In this document: in pieces, positions 8,929 through 18,621 of the stretch
Layout of the letters: the number at the start of each line of letters is the position of its first letter
How positions within the stretch are numbered: position 1 is the first letter of the stretch
DNA from: Pseudogemmobacter bohemicus
GTDB lineage: Bacteria > Pseudomonadota > Alphaproteobacteria > Rhodobacterales > Rhodobacteraceae
Length of the DNA: 64,000 nt
Reading direction: 5' to 3'
Assembly: GCF_003290025.1 (NCBI RefSeq)
Contig: NZ_QNHG01000001.1
Coordinates: forward strand, 603,942 to 667,941
The notes under the pieces: model-generated
The model's database searches: none
Seen by the model: only the letters and a program-made list of their open reading frames with translations
Told to the model about the DNA's origin: nothing
Translations under genes and position numbers: made by a program

Positions 8929-9389
8929 GCTGCCTGTTTCGGTTTGCACTGGATGACGGCTTCGAGGTCGATAACCCTGGTCATGCCTTCTTCCATCTGG
9001 ATGATGCCGGTGATGGAGGCGCGGGTGCTTTCCGAGCGGATATCGGGGGTTTCCTGGATCTGGCTTTTCGAGACCGACAGGATTTCCGAAACCGCCTCGA
9101 CCAGCAGGCCCACGGTCTGGTTGCCGATGGTGGCGACCACGACGACATTGCGTGGATTGTCCTGGGTCGGGCCAAGGCCGAACCGGGCCGAGAGATCATA
9201 GATCGGGATCACCGAGCCGCGCAGGTTCATCACTCCAAGAACCTCTTTCGGCGCATGCGGAAGGGGCGTGACGGTACTCCAGCGGCGGATTTCGCGCACA
9301 TGCGAGATGTCGAGTGAAAAGCTCTGCGCACCGGCGAAGAAGGTGACGAATTCGGCGTCGAGGCGGCTGGCGGGGTCAATGGATTGCAT
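8925..9389 (-). CDS. cheW: chemotaxis coupling protein CheW
   Basis: Links chemoreceptors to the CheA kinase. The 154-aa protein has the SH3-like CheW fold signature: FVTFFAGAQSFSLDISHVREI, then LGVMNLRGSVIPIYDL and VGLLVEAVSEIL. The ATG at 9389 gives the typical CheW start and overlaps the 3' end of cheA by 14 bp. Longer upstream starts lie inside cheA and would add a non-conserved arginine/proline-rich tail, so they were not used. Confidence 0.92.
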   Translation of the reverse strand: MQSIDPASRLDAEFVTFFAGAQSFSLDISHVREIRRWSTVTPLPHAPKEVLGVMNLRGSVIPIYDLSARFGLGPTQDNPRNVVVVATIGNQTVGLLVEAVSEILSVSKSQIQETPDIRSESTRASITGIIQMEEGMTRVIDLEAVIQCKPKQAA

Positions 9390-11766
9390 GCGAGGCTCCG
9401 GTCTGGGGCTGGGGCAGGGCTTGCGCCCGGGTGACCAGCGGCTGGAGGGGGGAGGGCGGCTGAGGCGATGCGGCAGCGACCGCGGGCAGATAGCCTGCAT
9501 TGCTGCGGCCAGAGATCAGCCCCGACATGTTGGAGGTCAGGGCTTCGGTATCGAGGATCAGGGCAATCTGGCCATCGCCGAGCACGGTTGCCGCAGAAAC
9601 ACCCGGGATCGCTCCGTAATTGGAGGCCAGCCCCTTGATCACCACCTGACGCTGATCAAGCACCGCATCGACGATCAGCGCGCAATGGGTCTGGGCGTCG
9701 GTTTCGACCAGCAAAGCCAGCGGTGCCTGCGCCGGGTCGCGCCGGCCAAAACCGAGGCATTCCGCGACATCGATCATCGGCAGGAAGCGGCCGCGAATGG
9801 CAAGAAGCCGGTCGGAGGTGCCGAGGAGGTGCAGGTCGGCGGCCGAGGGGCGGATGGTTTCGATCACCGAGGCGATCGGGATGACCATGGTTTGCCCGGC
9901 GACGGAAATGACCATGCCGTCCATCACGGCGAGGGTCAGGGGCAGTGAGATGGTGAATTCGGTGCCACTGCCCAGGGTCGAACTGATCGCGATGCGCCCG
10001 CCCAGGGCGCCGACGGCATTTTTCACCACATCAAGGCCGACACCGCGTCCCGACAGGTTGGAAATTTTTTCGGCTGTGGAAAATCCGGGCAGGAATAACA
10101 GGTTGTCGATTTCGGCATCGGCCAGTTCCGCCCCTTCGGTCACCAGACCGCGCGAGACCGCCTTGGCGAGGACGCGGCTGCGGTCGAGGCCGCCGCCGTC
10201 ATCGCTGATGGTGATGATCACGCTGCCGGAGCGATGGGCGGCGGAGAGGCGGATTGTGCCTTCCGGGTCCTTGCCGGCGGCAATCCGGGCCGCAGCGCTT
10301 TCCAGCCCGTGATCGACCGCATTGCGGATCATATGGGTCAGCGGATCGGCCAGCCTTTCGACCACGGTTTTGTCGACCTCGGTTGCCTCGCCATAGGTGA
10401 CGAGCCGCGCGGCTTTTCCGGTTGCCTCGGCGGCTTCGCGCACAATGCGCGACATCCGCTGGAAAAGCGGTTTCACCGGCTGCGCGCGGATCGCCATCAC
10501 CGCTTCTTGCAGGTCGCGGGCAAGCAGGCGGTAATCCTCGGTATGGGTTATGATTTCGGTATCGGCGGGCAGGGAGAGATCGGTGACGCTTTGCTCGATC
10601 ATCGCCTGGTTGATGATGAGTTCGCCCACCGCGTTGATCAGGCGGTCCACCCGCTCCAGATCGACGCGCAGGGTCGGCTTCGGGCCGCGACCTTCGGCAT
10701 CTTCCTCGCTCTTTGGCGCGCGTCGGCGCAGCGGGGCTGCGTTTTCGCTGGCTGTGTCCAGTTCAGGCTGAGGAGCGGGCGGCGCTTCGGCGGCTGCGGG
10801 GGCCGGTTCCCCGTCGCCCGGAGCGGTTTCCGGAACGGGAGCGGCAGACATGTTCAGAAGCGGAGGGATCGGCGCATCCAGCGTGGCGGGCGGCGCGTCT
10901 GCCGGCGTGATGGTCAGGTCACACAACCCGCGCACGAATTCGAAATGGGCGTCGATATCCGCAGCGGATATATGTTCAGAGGGCGCAATTTCCCATGAAA
11001 CACAGGGCTTTGCCGGGTCGAAATCAGTGAGATCGGGCAGGGTGGAGAGATCAGGGGTGATGTCGACCTCTGCCTGTGCCGCGAGGCTGGTGAGCAGCAC
11101 CAGCGGGTCATGGCCATTGCTGTAAAGCTGCGGCCAGGGCGTGAAGCGGATCAGGTGGCGCTGTCCCATTGCTGCGGCGGGGCGTTGCGAGGCGTCTGCC
11201 GGTGCGTTCGGCGGCAGCGCGACCTGCTCAGGCTGTGTCAGCCCGGAAGCAGGCAGATCGGTCACTGAAAGATCGAATGCGGGCAGATCGGGTGCGGGCA
11301 GATCGGGTACCGCGCCGAAATCCAGCGTGATGGCGCTGAAACCGAAATCCTCCTCTGCGGCAGGTTCCTCAAAGCCGGCCTCGGTCAGGCAGGCATCGAG
11401 ATTGGCCAGAAAGCCCGCGGTGATACCGTCATCAATGCTGCGCTCTTGGCGGGCGGCCTCGACCTGGTCGGCCAGGTGATCGGCCGAGCGCAAAAGCACA
11501 TGCATGATCTCATCGCTGAGACTGAGCCGGTCGGACCGGATCTCATCCAGCACGGTTTCGAAACGATGGGCAAAGGCGACCAGATCCGACAGTGCGAAGG
11601 CGCCGGCGCCACCCTTGACCGAATGCACCGCGCGGAAGACGGCATTGAGGCATTCGCCATCCGCCGCGCCGGTTTCCATCCGTGCGAGCCCTTCGGCCAG
11701 CGCCTCAAGCAGATCCTCGCATTCCTCGAAAAACGTGTCGCGGATGGATTGCATGCTCATGCTCAT
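9376..11766 (-). CDS. cheA: chemotaxis sensor histidine kinase CheA
   Basis: Autophosphorylating kinase that feeds CheY and, normally, CheB. The 796-aa protein has an N-terminal HPt domain with the phospho-histidine in AVHSVKGG (H48) and a long Pro/Ala-rich linker (about 150-360) with Asp-Leu-Pro repeats. Then come the dimerisation/H-box region (LERVDRLINAVGELIINQ), the N box HMIRNAVDHGLE, the G boxes DDGGGLD and GRGVGLDV, and a C-terminal CheW-like regulatory domain. The start overlaps the upstream cheY stop (ATGA). The tail after the CheW-like domain is proline-rich and overlaps cheW. Confidence 0.94.
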   Translation of the reverse strand: MSMSMQSIRDTFFEECEDLLEALAEGLARMETGAADGECLNAVFRAVHSVKGGAGAFALSDLVAFAHRFETVLDEIRSDRLSLSDEIMHVLLRSADHLADQVEAARQERSIDDGITAGFLANLDACLTEAGFEEPAAEEDFGFSAITLDFGAVPDLPAPDLPAFDLSVTDLPASGLTQPEQVALPPNAPADASQRPAAAMGQRHLIRFTPWPQLYSNGHDPLVLLTSLAAQAEVDITPDLSTLPDLTDFDPAKPCVSWEIAPSEHISAADIDAHFEFVRGLCDLTITPADAPPATLDAPIPPLLNMSAAPVPETAPGDGEPAPAAAEAPPAPQPELDTASENAAPLRRRAPKSEEDAEGRGPKPTLRVDLERVDRLINAVGELIINQAMIEQSVTDLSLPADTEIITHTEDYRLLARDLQEAVMAIRAQPVKPLFQRMSRIVREAAEATGKAARLVTYGEATEVDKTVVERLADPLTHMIRNAVDHGLESAAARIAAGKDPEGTIRLSAAHRSGSVIITISDDGGGLDRSRVLAKAVSRGLVTEGAELADAEIDNLLFLPGFSTAEKISNLSGRGVGLDVVKNAVGALGGRIAISSTLGSGTEFTISLPLTLAVMDGMVISVAGQTMVIPIASVIETIRPSAADLHLLGTSDRLLAIRGRFLPMIDVAECLGFGRRDPAQAPLALLVETDAQTHCALIVDAVLDQRQVVIKGLASNYGAIPGVSAATVLGDGQIALILDTEALTSNMSGLISGRSNAGYLPAVAAASPQPPSPLQPLVTRAQALPQPQTGASHAIH

Positions 11767-12164
11767 ACCTTTCCGGGAAGGGCCGATCCGGGGCCGGAAT
11801 AGCCGGTGACGCGGCGCAGAATCGCGATCAGTTGCAGATCCTCGAAGGGTTTCACCAGCCAGCCGGTCGCGCCGGCGGCGCGGGCGCGGGCTTTCAGCGC
11901 CTCGCTGCTTTCGGTGGAGAGGACAAGGATCGGCACCCGCGCATTGTGATTGCCGGTGCGAATGGCCTCGATCACGCCGAACCCGTCGAGCCGCGGCATA
12001 TTGATATCGGTGATCACCACATCAGGATCGACCTCGGTGAACATGTCGACGCCGTCCTGGCCGTCATTGGCGGTGGCGCAGGCGAAGCCCGCATTCTCGA
12101 CCGTTTGCCGCAAAAGTGTGCGGATTGTCAGGGAATCGTCGATGGCAAGAATGCGCAGCGTCAT
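11763..12164 (-). CDS. cheY: CheY-like response regulator
   Basis: Single receiver domain of 133 aa: IDDS acidic pair (residues 8-11), phospho-acceptor aspartate in VVITDINMP (about D53), threonine in VLSTESS and lysine in LVKPFED. It sits immediately upstream of cheA with ATGA overlap and immediately downstream of the STAS gene, also with ATGA overlap. It is distinct from the second cheY near cheR. Confidence 0.92.
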   Translation of the reverse strand: MTLRILAIDDSLTIRTLLRQTVENAGFACATANDGQDGVDMFTEVDPDVVITDINMPRLDGFGVIEAIRTGNHNARVPILVLSTESSEALKARARAAGATGWLVKPFEDLQLIAILRRVTGYSGPGSALPGKV

Positions 12165-12526
12165 GCGGGCCGGACCTCCTCCGCCGGGAGGAGCCCGAGC
12201 GGGGCGGCGAGGCCCAGCCAGCGCAGCTGGTCGATATGGTCGGGCGAGAGGCCGGTGATGCGAAAACCGATCCCCTTTGTCCGCCAGGCATTGGCTGAGA
12301 CCAGCAGCGTTTCGACCAGGGGGCCATTGGCAAGGCGCAACCGGCTGGCATCAACCTCGACCGGCCGATCCTGGTGACTGCGCAGGAAGGCCAGAATCGA
12401 CGCATCACCCAGCGGATCCGCGCGTTCTGACAGCTCCAGCCTTTCATACTGCGCGGGCAAACCTGAATCGGGCGGCCCCGAATCTGGCAGTACCGGATCT
12501 GGCAGCACCGAATTTGGCATGGCCAT
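12161..12526 (-). CDS. STAS-domain protein, first gene of the chemotaxis operon
   Basis: 121 aa. Residues 30-120 look like a small STAS/MlaB-type domain: VEVDASRLRLANGPLVETLLVSANAW is the typical central strand-helix block (positions about 56-81), followed by FRITGLSPD. The N-terminal 25 residues are a repetitive LPDs/PPDSG low-complexity tail. STAS proteins act in phospho-regulated switching or as scaffolds; the partner here is unknown. It appears to open the operon, with about 230 bp of divergent intergenic DNA before the aminotransferase gene, and its stop overlaps the cheY start. Confidence 0.75.
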   Translation of the reverse strand: MAMPNSVLPDPVLPDSGPPDSGLPAQYERLELSERADPLGDASILAFLRSHQDRPVEVDASRLRLANGPLVETLLVSANAWRTKGIGFRITGLSPDHIDQLRWLGLAAPLGLLPAEEVRPA

Positions 12527-12759
12527 GGCCCCCCATTTGCAACATTCCTGATCCCGACATGGATAAACCTGCGAAACTTAAGGAAAGGTTGTCCTGACCG
12601 GGTGGAGTGCCTGAAAATTCGTCAATCTTTCGCGGATTTTCGACACCGCCTGTCGGGCCGGGCTCTGGTCTTAGGTCCATATCGCGTCTGGCCCTAATGC
12701 CACGGCGGGATTTCCGCGATACTCACTGCAAAGGCGATCTCGCAGGGAAAGGCAGAGCC

Positions 12760-14139
12760 ATGGAAGGCATTCAGGGCATGAACGATTTGGGGCGCGTGGT
12801 CGAGGCCGACCGCGCCCATGTCTGGCACCATCTGGCGCAGCATAAGGCCTTCGAGACCGCCGATCCCCGTGTGATCGTCGAAGGGAAGGGCATCCGCGTC
12901 TGGGATGCCAAAGGCAAGGAATATATCGACGCGGTCTCGGGCGGCGTCTGGACGGTGAATGTCGGTTACGGTCGCGAAAGCATCGCCGATGCGGTGCGCG
13001 ACCAGCTGGTGAAGATGAACTATTTCGCCGGCGCTGCGGGCTCGGTCCCGGGCGCGCTGTTTGCGGAAAAGCTGATCACCAAAATGCCGGGCCTGACCCG
13101 GGTTTACTATTCGAACTCGGGCTCCGAGGCGAATGAGAAGGTCTATAAGATGGTGCGCCAGATCTCGGCGCGGCATCACGGCGGCAAGAAGTGGAAGATC
13201 CTCTACCGGGATCGTGACTATCACGGCACCACCATTGCCGCGCTGGCCTCCGGTGGCCAGGATGAGCGGTCCAGCCAATACGGGCCGTTTCCGGAGGGCT
13301 TTGTGCGGGTGCCGCATTGCCTCGAATATCGTAAGCAATGGGATGTCGAGAATTACGGCGAGCGCGCGGCGGATGCCATCGAAGAGGTGATCCTGCGCGA
13401 GGGCCCGGACACGGTCGGCGCCATCGTGCTGGAGCCGGTGACCGCCGGCGGCGGCGTTATCGTGCCGCCGAAAGGCTATTGGGAGCGGGTGCAGGAAATC
13501 TGCAAAAAATACGATATCCTGCTGCATATCGACGAAGTCGTTTGCGGCATGGGCCGCGCCGGCGCCTGGTTCGGCTATCAGCTTTACGGCATCAAGCCCG
13601 ATTTCGTGACCATGGCGAAAGGTGTTGCCTCGGGCTATGCGGCGATCTCCTGCACCGTCACCACCGAGCGGGTGTTCGATATGTTCAAGGATGACGCCTC
13701 GGATCCGATGAGCTATTTCCGCGACATTTCGACCTTTGGCGGCTGCACTTCGGGGCCGGCGGCGGCGCTGGAAAACATGCGGATCATCGAGGATGAGGAT
13801 CTGATCGGCAATACCGTCGCCATGGGCGAGCGCTGCCTGAACAATCTCAGCGCGCTGATGGAGAAGCATAAGGTGATCGGCGACGTGCGCGGCAAGGGCC
13901 TGTTCCTTGGCGCCGAGCTGGTGGCGGACCGTCAGACCAAAGAGCCGGTGGCCGAAAAGCTTGCGGCCCAGGTCGTGGCGGAATGCGGCGCTCAGGGCGT
14001 GATCATCGGGGTGACCAACCGTTCGCTCCCGGGTTTCAACAACACGCTCTGCCTTGCGCCGGCGCTGATCGCGACGCCGGACAATATCGACGAGATCACC
14101 GGCGCCATCGACGTGGCCCTGACCCGCGTTTTCGGCTGA
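12760..14139 (+). CDS. tpa: taurine--pyruvate aminotransferase
   Basis: Class III PLP aminotransferase, 459 aa, converting taurine plus pyruvate to sulfoacetaldehyde plus alanine. Seen: VSGGVWTVNVGYG and NYFAGAAG near the N-terminus, SNSGSEANEK (PLP phosphate binding), YHGTT, LHIDEVVCGMGR, and the PLP lysine in MAKGVASGYA. The segment EADRAHVWHHLAQHKAFET matches the characteristic Tpa N-terminus as I recall it. ATG at 12760 follows GGGAAAGGCAGAGCC; ATG 12778 is possible. A strong terminator follows. No taurine transporter or sulfoacetaldehyde acetyltransferase is in the window, so another omega-amino-acid aminotransferase remains a lesser possibility. Confidence 0.82.
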   Translation: MEGIQGMNDLGRVVEADRAHVWHHLAQHKAFETADPRVIVEGKGIRVWDAKGKEYIDAVSGGVWTVNVGYGRESIADAVRDQLVKMNYFAGAAGSVPGALFAEKLITKMPGLTRVYYSNSGSEANEKVYKMVRQISARHHGGKKWKILYRDRDYHGTTIAALASGGQDERSSQYGPFPEGFVRVPHCLEYRKQWDVENYGERAADAIEEVILREGPDTVGAIVLEPVTAGGGVIVPPKGYWERVQEICKKYDILLHIDEVVCGMGRAGAWFGYQLYGIKPDFVTMAKGVASGYAAISCTVTTERVFDMFKDDASDPMSYFRDISTFGGCTSGPAAALENMRIIEDEDLIGNTVAMGERCLNNLSALMEKHKVIGDVRGKGLFLGAELVADRQTKEPVAEKLAAQVVAECGAQGVIIGVTNRSLPGFNNTLCLAPALIATPDNIDEITGAIDVALTRVFG

Positions 14140-14155
14140 TCTTACGGCAGGACGG

Positions 14156-14189
14156 AAAGGGCTGCGGGGAAACCTCGCGGCCCTTTTTT
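14156..14189 (+). terminator. rho-independent terminator after tpa
   Basis: A GC-rich stem (GGGCTGCGGGG pairing with CCTCGCGGCCC, one G-U-type pair) closed by a short A-rich loop and followed by a run of T. It lies 17 bp after the tpa stop and between convergent genes, so it may serve both. Confidence 0.85.
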
Positions 14190-14193
14190 CGTT

Positions 14194-14685
14194 TCAGGCG
14201 GTAAAGGCGGGGTGCAGGCCGAGCAGCCCGGCAGGGGCAGAACCGGTCAGCCCGCGCGAGAGCACATAGTCCGGCGGGATGCCCGCGCAGCCGAGCCCAT
14301 CGCGGGAAGCAAAGCCAAAGCGCCCGTAATAGCCCGGATCACCGACCAGGGCCGCGCCCGGATATCCCGCATCCCTCAGCCGCCCAAGCGCCGCCTCCAT
14401 CAGGCCCGAGCCGACCCGCTTGCCCTGAAAGCCCGGCAGAACCGAGACCGGCGCGATCAGGGCAAATCCGCTTTGCCCGCCGATCCCGCAGGGCGACGCC
14501 GCGATATGGCCAATGATCTGCCCTGCGACCTCGGCCACCAGCGACAGGATCAGCGCGTCCGAATCCCTGAGCCTGCCCACCAGCGCGGCCTCATTGCCAT
14601 CGCGATGCGGTGCTTCACGAAAGGCGAGGGTGATCAGCGCGGCAATGGCGCCGTGATCCCCCGTCGTCTCGTCACGGATCTGCAT
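14194..14685 (-). CDS. GNAT-family N-acetyltransferase (YhbS type)
   Basis: 163-aa acetyl-CoA-dependent acetyltransferase. GNAT features: VAEVAGQIIGHIA (beta strands), ALIAPVSVLPGFQGKRVGSGLM (motif A with Q/R-x-x-G-x-G/S, residues about 76-95) and a C-terminal block DPGYYGRFGF typical of YhbS-like members. ATG at 14685 is preceded by AAGGAGGGCGGG, a strong ribosome site, which rules out the longer frame upstream. Substrate unknown. Divergent from the RbsD/FucU gene. Confidence 0.85.
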   Translation of the reverse strand: MQIRDETTGDHGAIAALITLAFREAPHRDGNEAALVGRLRDSDALILSLVAEVAGQIIGHIAASPCGIGGQSGFALIAPVSVLPGFQGKRVGSGLMEAALGRLRDAGYPGAALVGDPGYYGRFGFASRDGLGCAGIPPDYVLSRGLTGSAPAGLLGLHPAFTA

Positions 14686-14763
14686 CCCGCCCTCCTTCGC
14701 TCTGGTTCTGGACGCCCGCCGACGGGCGGCATATCCTGGGCCGCGATGCAGGGGAGGATATGG

Positions 14764-15216
14764 ATGCTCAAGGGAATTGACCACCGGCTGAATGCCGACG
14801 TGCTGGGCACGCTGCGCGCGATGGGGCATGGCGATATGCTGATCCTTGTCGACACCAATTTTCCCGCCCATGCGGTGGCGAAAGAGACGGTGCTGGGCCG
14901 GCCTTTGCTGATGGAGAACCTGACCGCGGCCGAGGCGGCGAATGCGATCCTTTCGGTGCTGCCGCTGGATGATTTCGTGCCGGATTTCGCGGGACGGATG
15001 GAGGTTGTCGGTGATACCGACGCCCGCCCGCCCGTGCAGCTTGAGGTCCAGGCAGAGATCGACCGTGCCGAGGGCTGCGCCCGCCCGCTGCCCGGGATCG
15101 AACGCTTTGCCTTTTACGATCTCGCGAAACAGGCCTATGCGGTGGTGGTGACCGGCGAGCGCCGGTTCTATGGCTGTTTCATGTTCCGCAAGGGCGTGAT
15201 CCCGCCCGAAGCGTGA
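14764..15216 (+). CDS. RbsD/FucU family sugar mutarotase/pyranase
   Basis: Interconverts pyranose and furanose or anomeric forms of ribose or fucose. The 150-aa protein contains GIDHRLNADVLGTLRAMGHGD near the N-terminus (catalytic histidine in IDHRL and the GHGD turn), PLLMENLTAAEA and the C-terminal VVTGERRFYGCFMFRKG, which fit the FucU side of the family. ATG 14764 is supported by GGGGAGG six bases upstream. Followed 74 bp later by ribokinase, a normal functional pairing; no transporter is adjacent. Confidence 0.85.
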   Translation: MLKGIDHRLNADVLGTLRAMGHGDMLILVDTNFPAHAVAKETVLGRPLLMENLTAAEAANAILSVLPLDDFVPDFAGRMEVVGDTDARPPVQLEVQAEIDRAEGCARPLPGIERFAFYDLAKQAYAVVVTGERRFYGCFMFRKGVIPPEA

Positions 15217-15290
15217 CGTCCGCCCTCTGAACCCCGCCGCCCGAACCCCGCCGCCTGAAGTCCTGCCGCCTGTCCCCAGTTCCGGAGCCA

Positions 15291-16232
15291 ATGATGACCG
15301 CCCCAAAACCTGTCGTGGTGCTTGGTATTTTCAACGCCGATGCGGTCTACCGCGCCAAACGCCAGCCGAAGATCGGCGAGACGATCATGGGCGAGGATTT
15401 CAAGCTGGAGCCGGGCGGCAAGGGCTCGAACCAGGCGGTGGCGGCGGCGAAGGCAGCGGGGCCGGGCGGTGCGGCCCATATCATCACCCGGCTGGGACGC
15501 GATGATTTCGCGAAAATGGCGCATGCGGTCTGGGCGGAGGCAGGGGTGATCCCCGAGGTGACCGAGGATGCAGCCAGCCATACCGGCTCGGCCTTTATCT
15601 TCATCGAGGCGGCAACGGGGAATAATGCGATCATTGTCGCGGCCGGGGCAGGGGGGCGCATCGCCGCCGCCGATCTTGAGGCGCGGGCCGCGCTGATCCG
15701 GGGCGCCGGTGTCTTTGTCACCCAGCTGGAACAGCCGATCGGGGCAGCGGAAGCAGGGCTGCGCATCGCGCGGGAGGCCGGGGTGATCACGATCCTCAAC
15801 CCCGCGCCCGCGGCAGAGCTGGAGGATGCGCTGCTGGCGCTGTGCGATTTCATCACCCCCAATGAGTCCGAGGCGGAACTGCTGACCGGGATCCCCGTCA
15901 CCGATATCGACAGCGCGGGCGCCGCCGCCGATGCGCTGCTTGCGCGCGGTGTTGGTGCGGTGGTGGTGACGCTTGGCGCCAATGGCGTCCTCTACCGCGA
16001 CCGCGAGACGCGGCTGCATATCCCCGTCGTCAGCGCCGGCCCGGTGGTGGAAACGACCGGCGCGGGGGATGCGTTCAACGGCGGCTTTGCGACCGCGCTT
16101 TCCGAGGGGATGGAGATCGGCGCCGCGCTGCGGTTCGGCAATGCGACCGCCGGCCTCAGCGTCACCCGCCCCGGCGCCGCCGCCGCCATGGCCACGCGCG
16201 CGGAAATCGACGCGCTTCTGGCGCGGGGCTGA
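15291..16232 (+). CDS. rbsK: ribokinase (PfkB family)
   Basis: ATP-dependent phosphorylation of ribose to ribose 5-phosphate. 313 aa. PfkB signature 1 is at GGKGSNQAVAAAK (about residues 41-53) and signature 2 at TTGAGDAFNGGFA (about residues 259-271), with the catalytic aspartate in GAGD. NPAPA and ITPNESEAELLTG are also standard ribokinase blocks. Together with the upstream RbsD/FucU protein it forms a small pentose-use unit. Substrate could also be a related pentose or deoxyribose. Confidence 0.88.
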   Translation: MMTAPKPVVVLGIFNADAVYRAKRQPKIGETIMGEDFKLEPGGKGSNQAVAAAKAAGPGGAAHIITRLGRDDFAKMAHAVWAEAGVIPEVTEDAASHTGSAFIFIEAATGNNAIIVAAGAGGRIAAADLEARAALIRGAGVFVTQLEQPIGAAEAGLRIAREAGVITILNPAPAAELEDALLALCDFITPNESEAELLTGIPVTDIDSAGAAADALLARGVGAVVVTLGANGVLYRDRETRLHIPVVSAGPVVETTGAGDAFNGGFATALSEGMEIGAALRFGNATAGLSVTRPGAAAAMATRAEIDALLARG

Positions 16233-16269
16233 TCCGGTTTCCTGCCGCGTCGCATTTGGTTGGCTGCGG

Positions 16270-16295
16270 AGCCTCCGGCGGGGATGTTTGGAGGC
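16270..16295. repeat. dispersed intergenic motif, GCCTCCGGCGGG type
   Basis: Core GCCTCCGGCGGGGATGTTT lies 38 bp after the ribokinase stop. GCCTCC (16271-16276) also pairs with GGAGGC (16290-16295). Other copies are at 26014, 26111, 44158 and 49620. Confidence 0.6.
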
Positions 16296-16419
16296 GGCGG
16301 TGGCTGTTTGTGCTTTTAAGTCAATGAGGTAAGTCAGCGACTCACCCCATGGCGTCACACAGATGTGTCACACATTCCCGGCCCGTGGTTGCAAATCCCG
16401 CCTCTTTTCGGGGGCCGTC

Positions 16420-17900
16420 ATGGGCAAACACCTTCATCTATTCCGGCGCGGGAGCGTCCTCTGCTGGCGCAGACGGGTGCCGGGGTTATCCACGTCTATC
16501 GACATGTTGCAGCTGTCTTTGCGGACCGGATTGCGGGCGGAAGCCTGTATGATCGCCCGGAAGCTGACCGTCGAGAGTGATCGCATGTTTGATGATCTGA
16601 CCCGCAACTGATCTCGGCAGAGGGCGCCCGCACCTGGCTGCCCCACGTGATCACGGAAGAACTGGCCCCGATCCGCCGGCTGGATCGGGTGACCCGGCTG
16701 GATCCGCTGGGCCGGGCTGCGAGCGATATCCGGGCCGACCGGGCCACCGCCACCGCCTGGCGGCTGATGGCCGGGCACGGCCCCCGGGGCCGATCCTGAG
16801 CCGCCAATCATCGACCGCCTGATCGGGGATGGCGCCCCCCTGCCGATTTGTCGACGCTGGAGACCACGCTGGCCATGCTGGCGGGTGACATGCGGTCAGA
16901 GGTGAGGATGTGCCGGACCGCATCCGAATTCAGAACGGTGACGGGATCGGAACAACCTCCCGACAACTCGGCCCTGTTGCAGCTGCGTCGCCTGCTGATC
17001 GGGGGCCGCGCGGCGGCCTATGCTCAACGGGAAACCGTGCTGGGGGCAGAGAGCCAGATCATGGCCGATATGGCAGAGCAGATCGCGGCCGGGATCATGG
17101 CGCGGGACCGTCTGGGCTGGCCTGAGCAGGATGCCCCGCCCGATGCCGACCCGGGACCGAGCCAGCGGCAGCCGGTGCCCGCCTGCTCCAACCCCCTCCA
17201 ATCGTGGCGGCACCGCCGCCGCAGCCTGCGCCGGCAGAGGTCTTCGACCCCTCGGTGCAGGCTACGACGGAACGGCTGAATGCGGCCCGGCTGGAGATTC
17301 GCAAGCATCTGGTTCAGAAGGATGGCCTCCCGAACGGACGTCCGAGACCATGGAGCGGTCGCGGCTGGTGACGGCCCGGCTGTTCACGCAGGCTCCCGGC
17401 GTTGAGGATGCCGCCAGGCACATCTGTCATTGTTCCGCGATATCTGGCGGCTCTTGCCCGGCAGCTGGGGCAAGAGCAAAGAGGATGTCACCCGCCCTGT
17501 CGAAGAGGCTTTCACGCAGGCGGCCAGGCTCGCGCCCTGGCAGGCCAGTTTCGCTGTGGCCACGATCAACCGGCATCTTGATGTGATGGCGCTGATCCTC
17601 GCCCGGGCTGAAGAGGATGGCATTCCGGTTGATCCCAGGCTGCAACCGAAGAAGCTGCGGCTGCGCGGGCGCAAGCGCGCCCGTGACAAGCGGGCGGGTT
17701 TCAAGGAGGCAGATCTCAACCTGCTGTTCCGGCACACGATCTGGACGGGATGCGAAAGCCAGCGTCATCGCAATGCCCCTGGAAAGCGGGCCATCAGGGA
17801 CGGCCTCTGCTGGGCGCCGCTGATCGCAGCCTATACCGGCGCGCGGCGCGAGGAGATCGGTGGGATGATGTGCGACGACATCCGCGAGGAAGACGGCATT
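16420..17900 (+). pseudogene. phage-type tyrosine integrase, decayed and truncated
   Basis: Pieces of one integrase follow each other on the + strand in changing frames. The N-terminal DUF6538-like segment (GKHLHLFRRG, VPGLSTSIDMLQLSLRTGL, ARKLTVESDRMFDDLTRN) is stopped at 16611. A linker piece follows (ISAEGARTWLPHVITEELA). A middle piece 16848-17150 has LRRLLIGGRAAAYA. The catalytic domain starts near 17540 (INRHLDVMALILARAEEDG) and reaches PLIAAYTGARREEIGGM with the first catalytic Arg. Homology ends at REEDGI (about 17900), where an IS3-type element begins. The second Arg/His box and the tyrosine are missing. Marks one end of a prophage remnant. Confidence 0.75.
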
Positions 17901-18621
17901 AAGGGGGGCATAAGTAGGGGTTTCTCGTGGCGTGAGCTGAGGAGATTCGAATGAGGAAGAGCCGTTTCACGGAACCGCAGATCATGGCTGTGCTTCGTCA
18001 GGCCGAGACAGGTTTGGTTCTCATTCTTTCTCTCCGTTTGCTGAGCGTGCCCACAACGATATGCCGGGGCGCGGGACATCTCATTATAGGTCAGCTCAAC
18101 GTCGCGATCTGGCCGGGAAGGCTGTGGCGACGAAGGGGGTCGGCATCGCGCTGGCTTGCCGGGCCTTTGGTGTGAGCGAGACCTGCTTTCGCTACAGCCC
18201 GAAGCGCGATGCCGGGAATGAGTTCATAGAAGACCTTCTGTAGGGTCTGACAACGGCGCACCGGACTGGGGCTTTGGGCTATGCTTGCCTCACACATGCG
18301 CAACGTCCAGGGTGGAAGGCATGAGCCGCCACTGGTTCAAGGCCATGCCGGACGCCCTGGAACCACAAGCGTGTTCATCGAATCTGCTGTGACCTGGAGC
18401 TGAACCTGCGGATCAAACCCAGGCGAAGGATCAGCCGTGACAAACCGGAAGAGCTCAGTGTCCCAGAGGCGCCGAACACGGTCTGGTCGATGGACGTCAT
18501 GGCTGACCGTCTGGCCGATGGCCGCCAGTTCCGGCCTTTGCCAGTTCCGGCTTTTGAATGTGCTGGGCGACTTCAGCCGCGAGGGCCTTGGGCATTGAGG
18601 TCGACTTCACATTCGTCGGGA

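Noticed and set aside
16340-16420. tRNA 3' end as attachment site next to the integrase remnant
   Set aside because: GTTGCAAATCCCGCC looked T-arm-like, but no acceptor, D or anticodon stems could be drawn.
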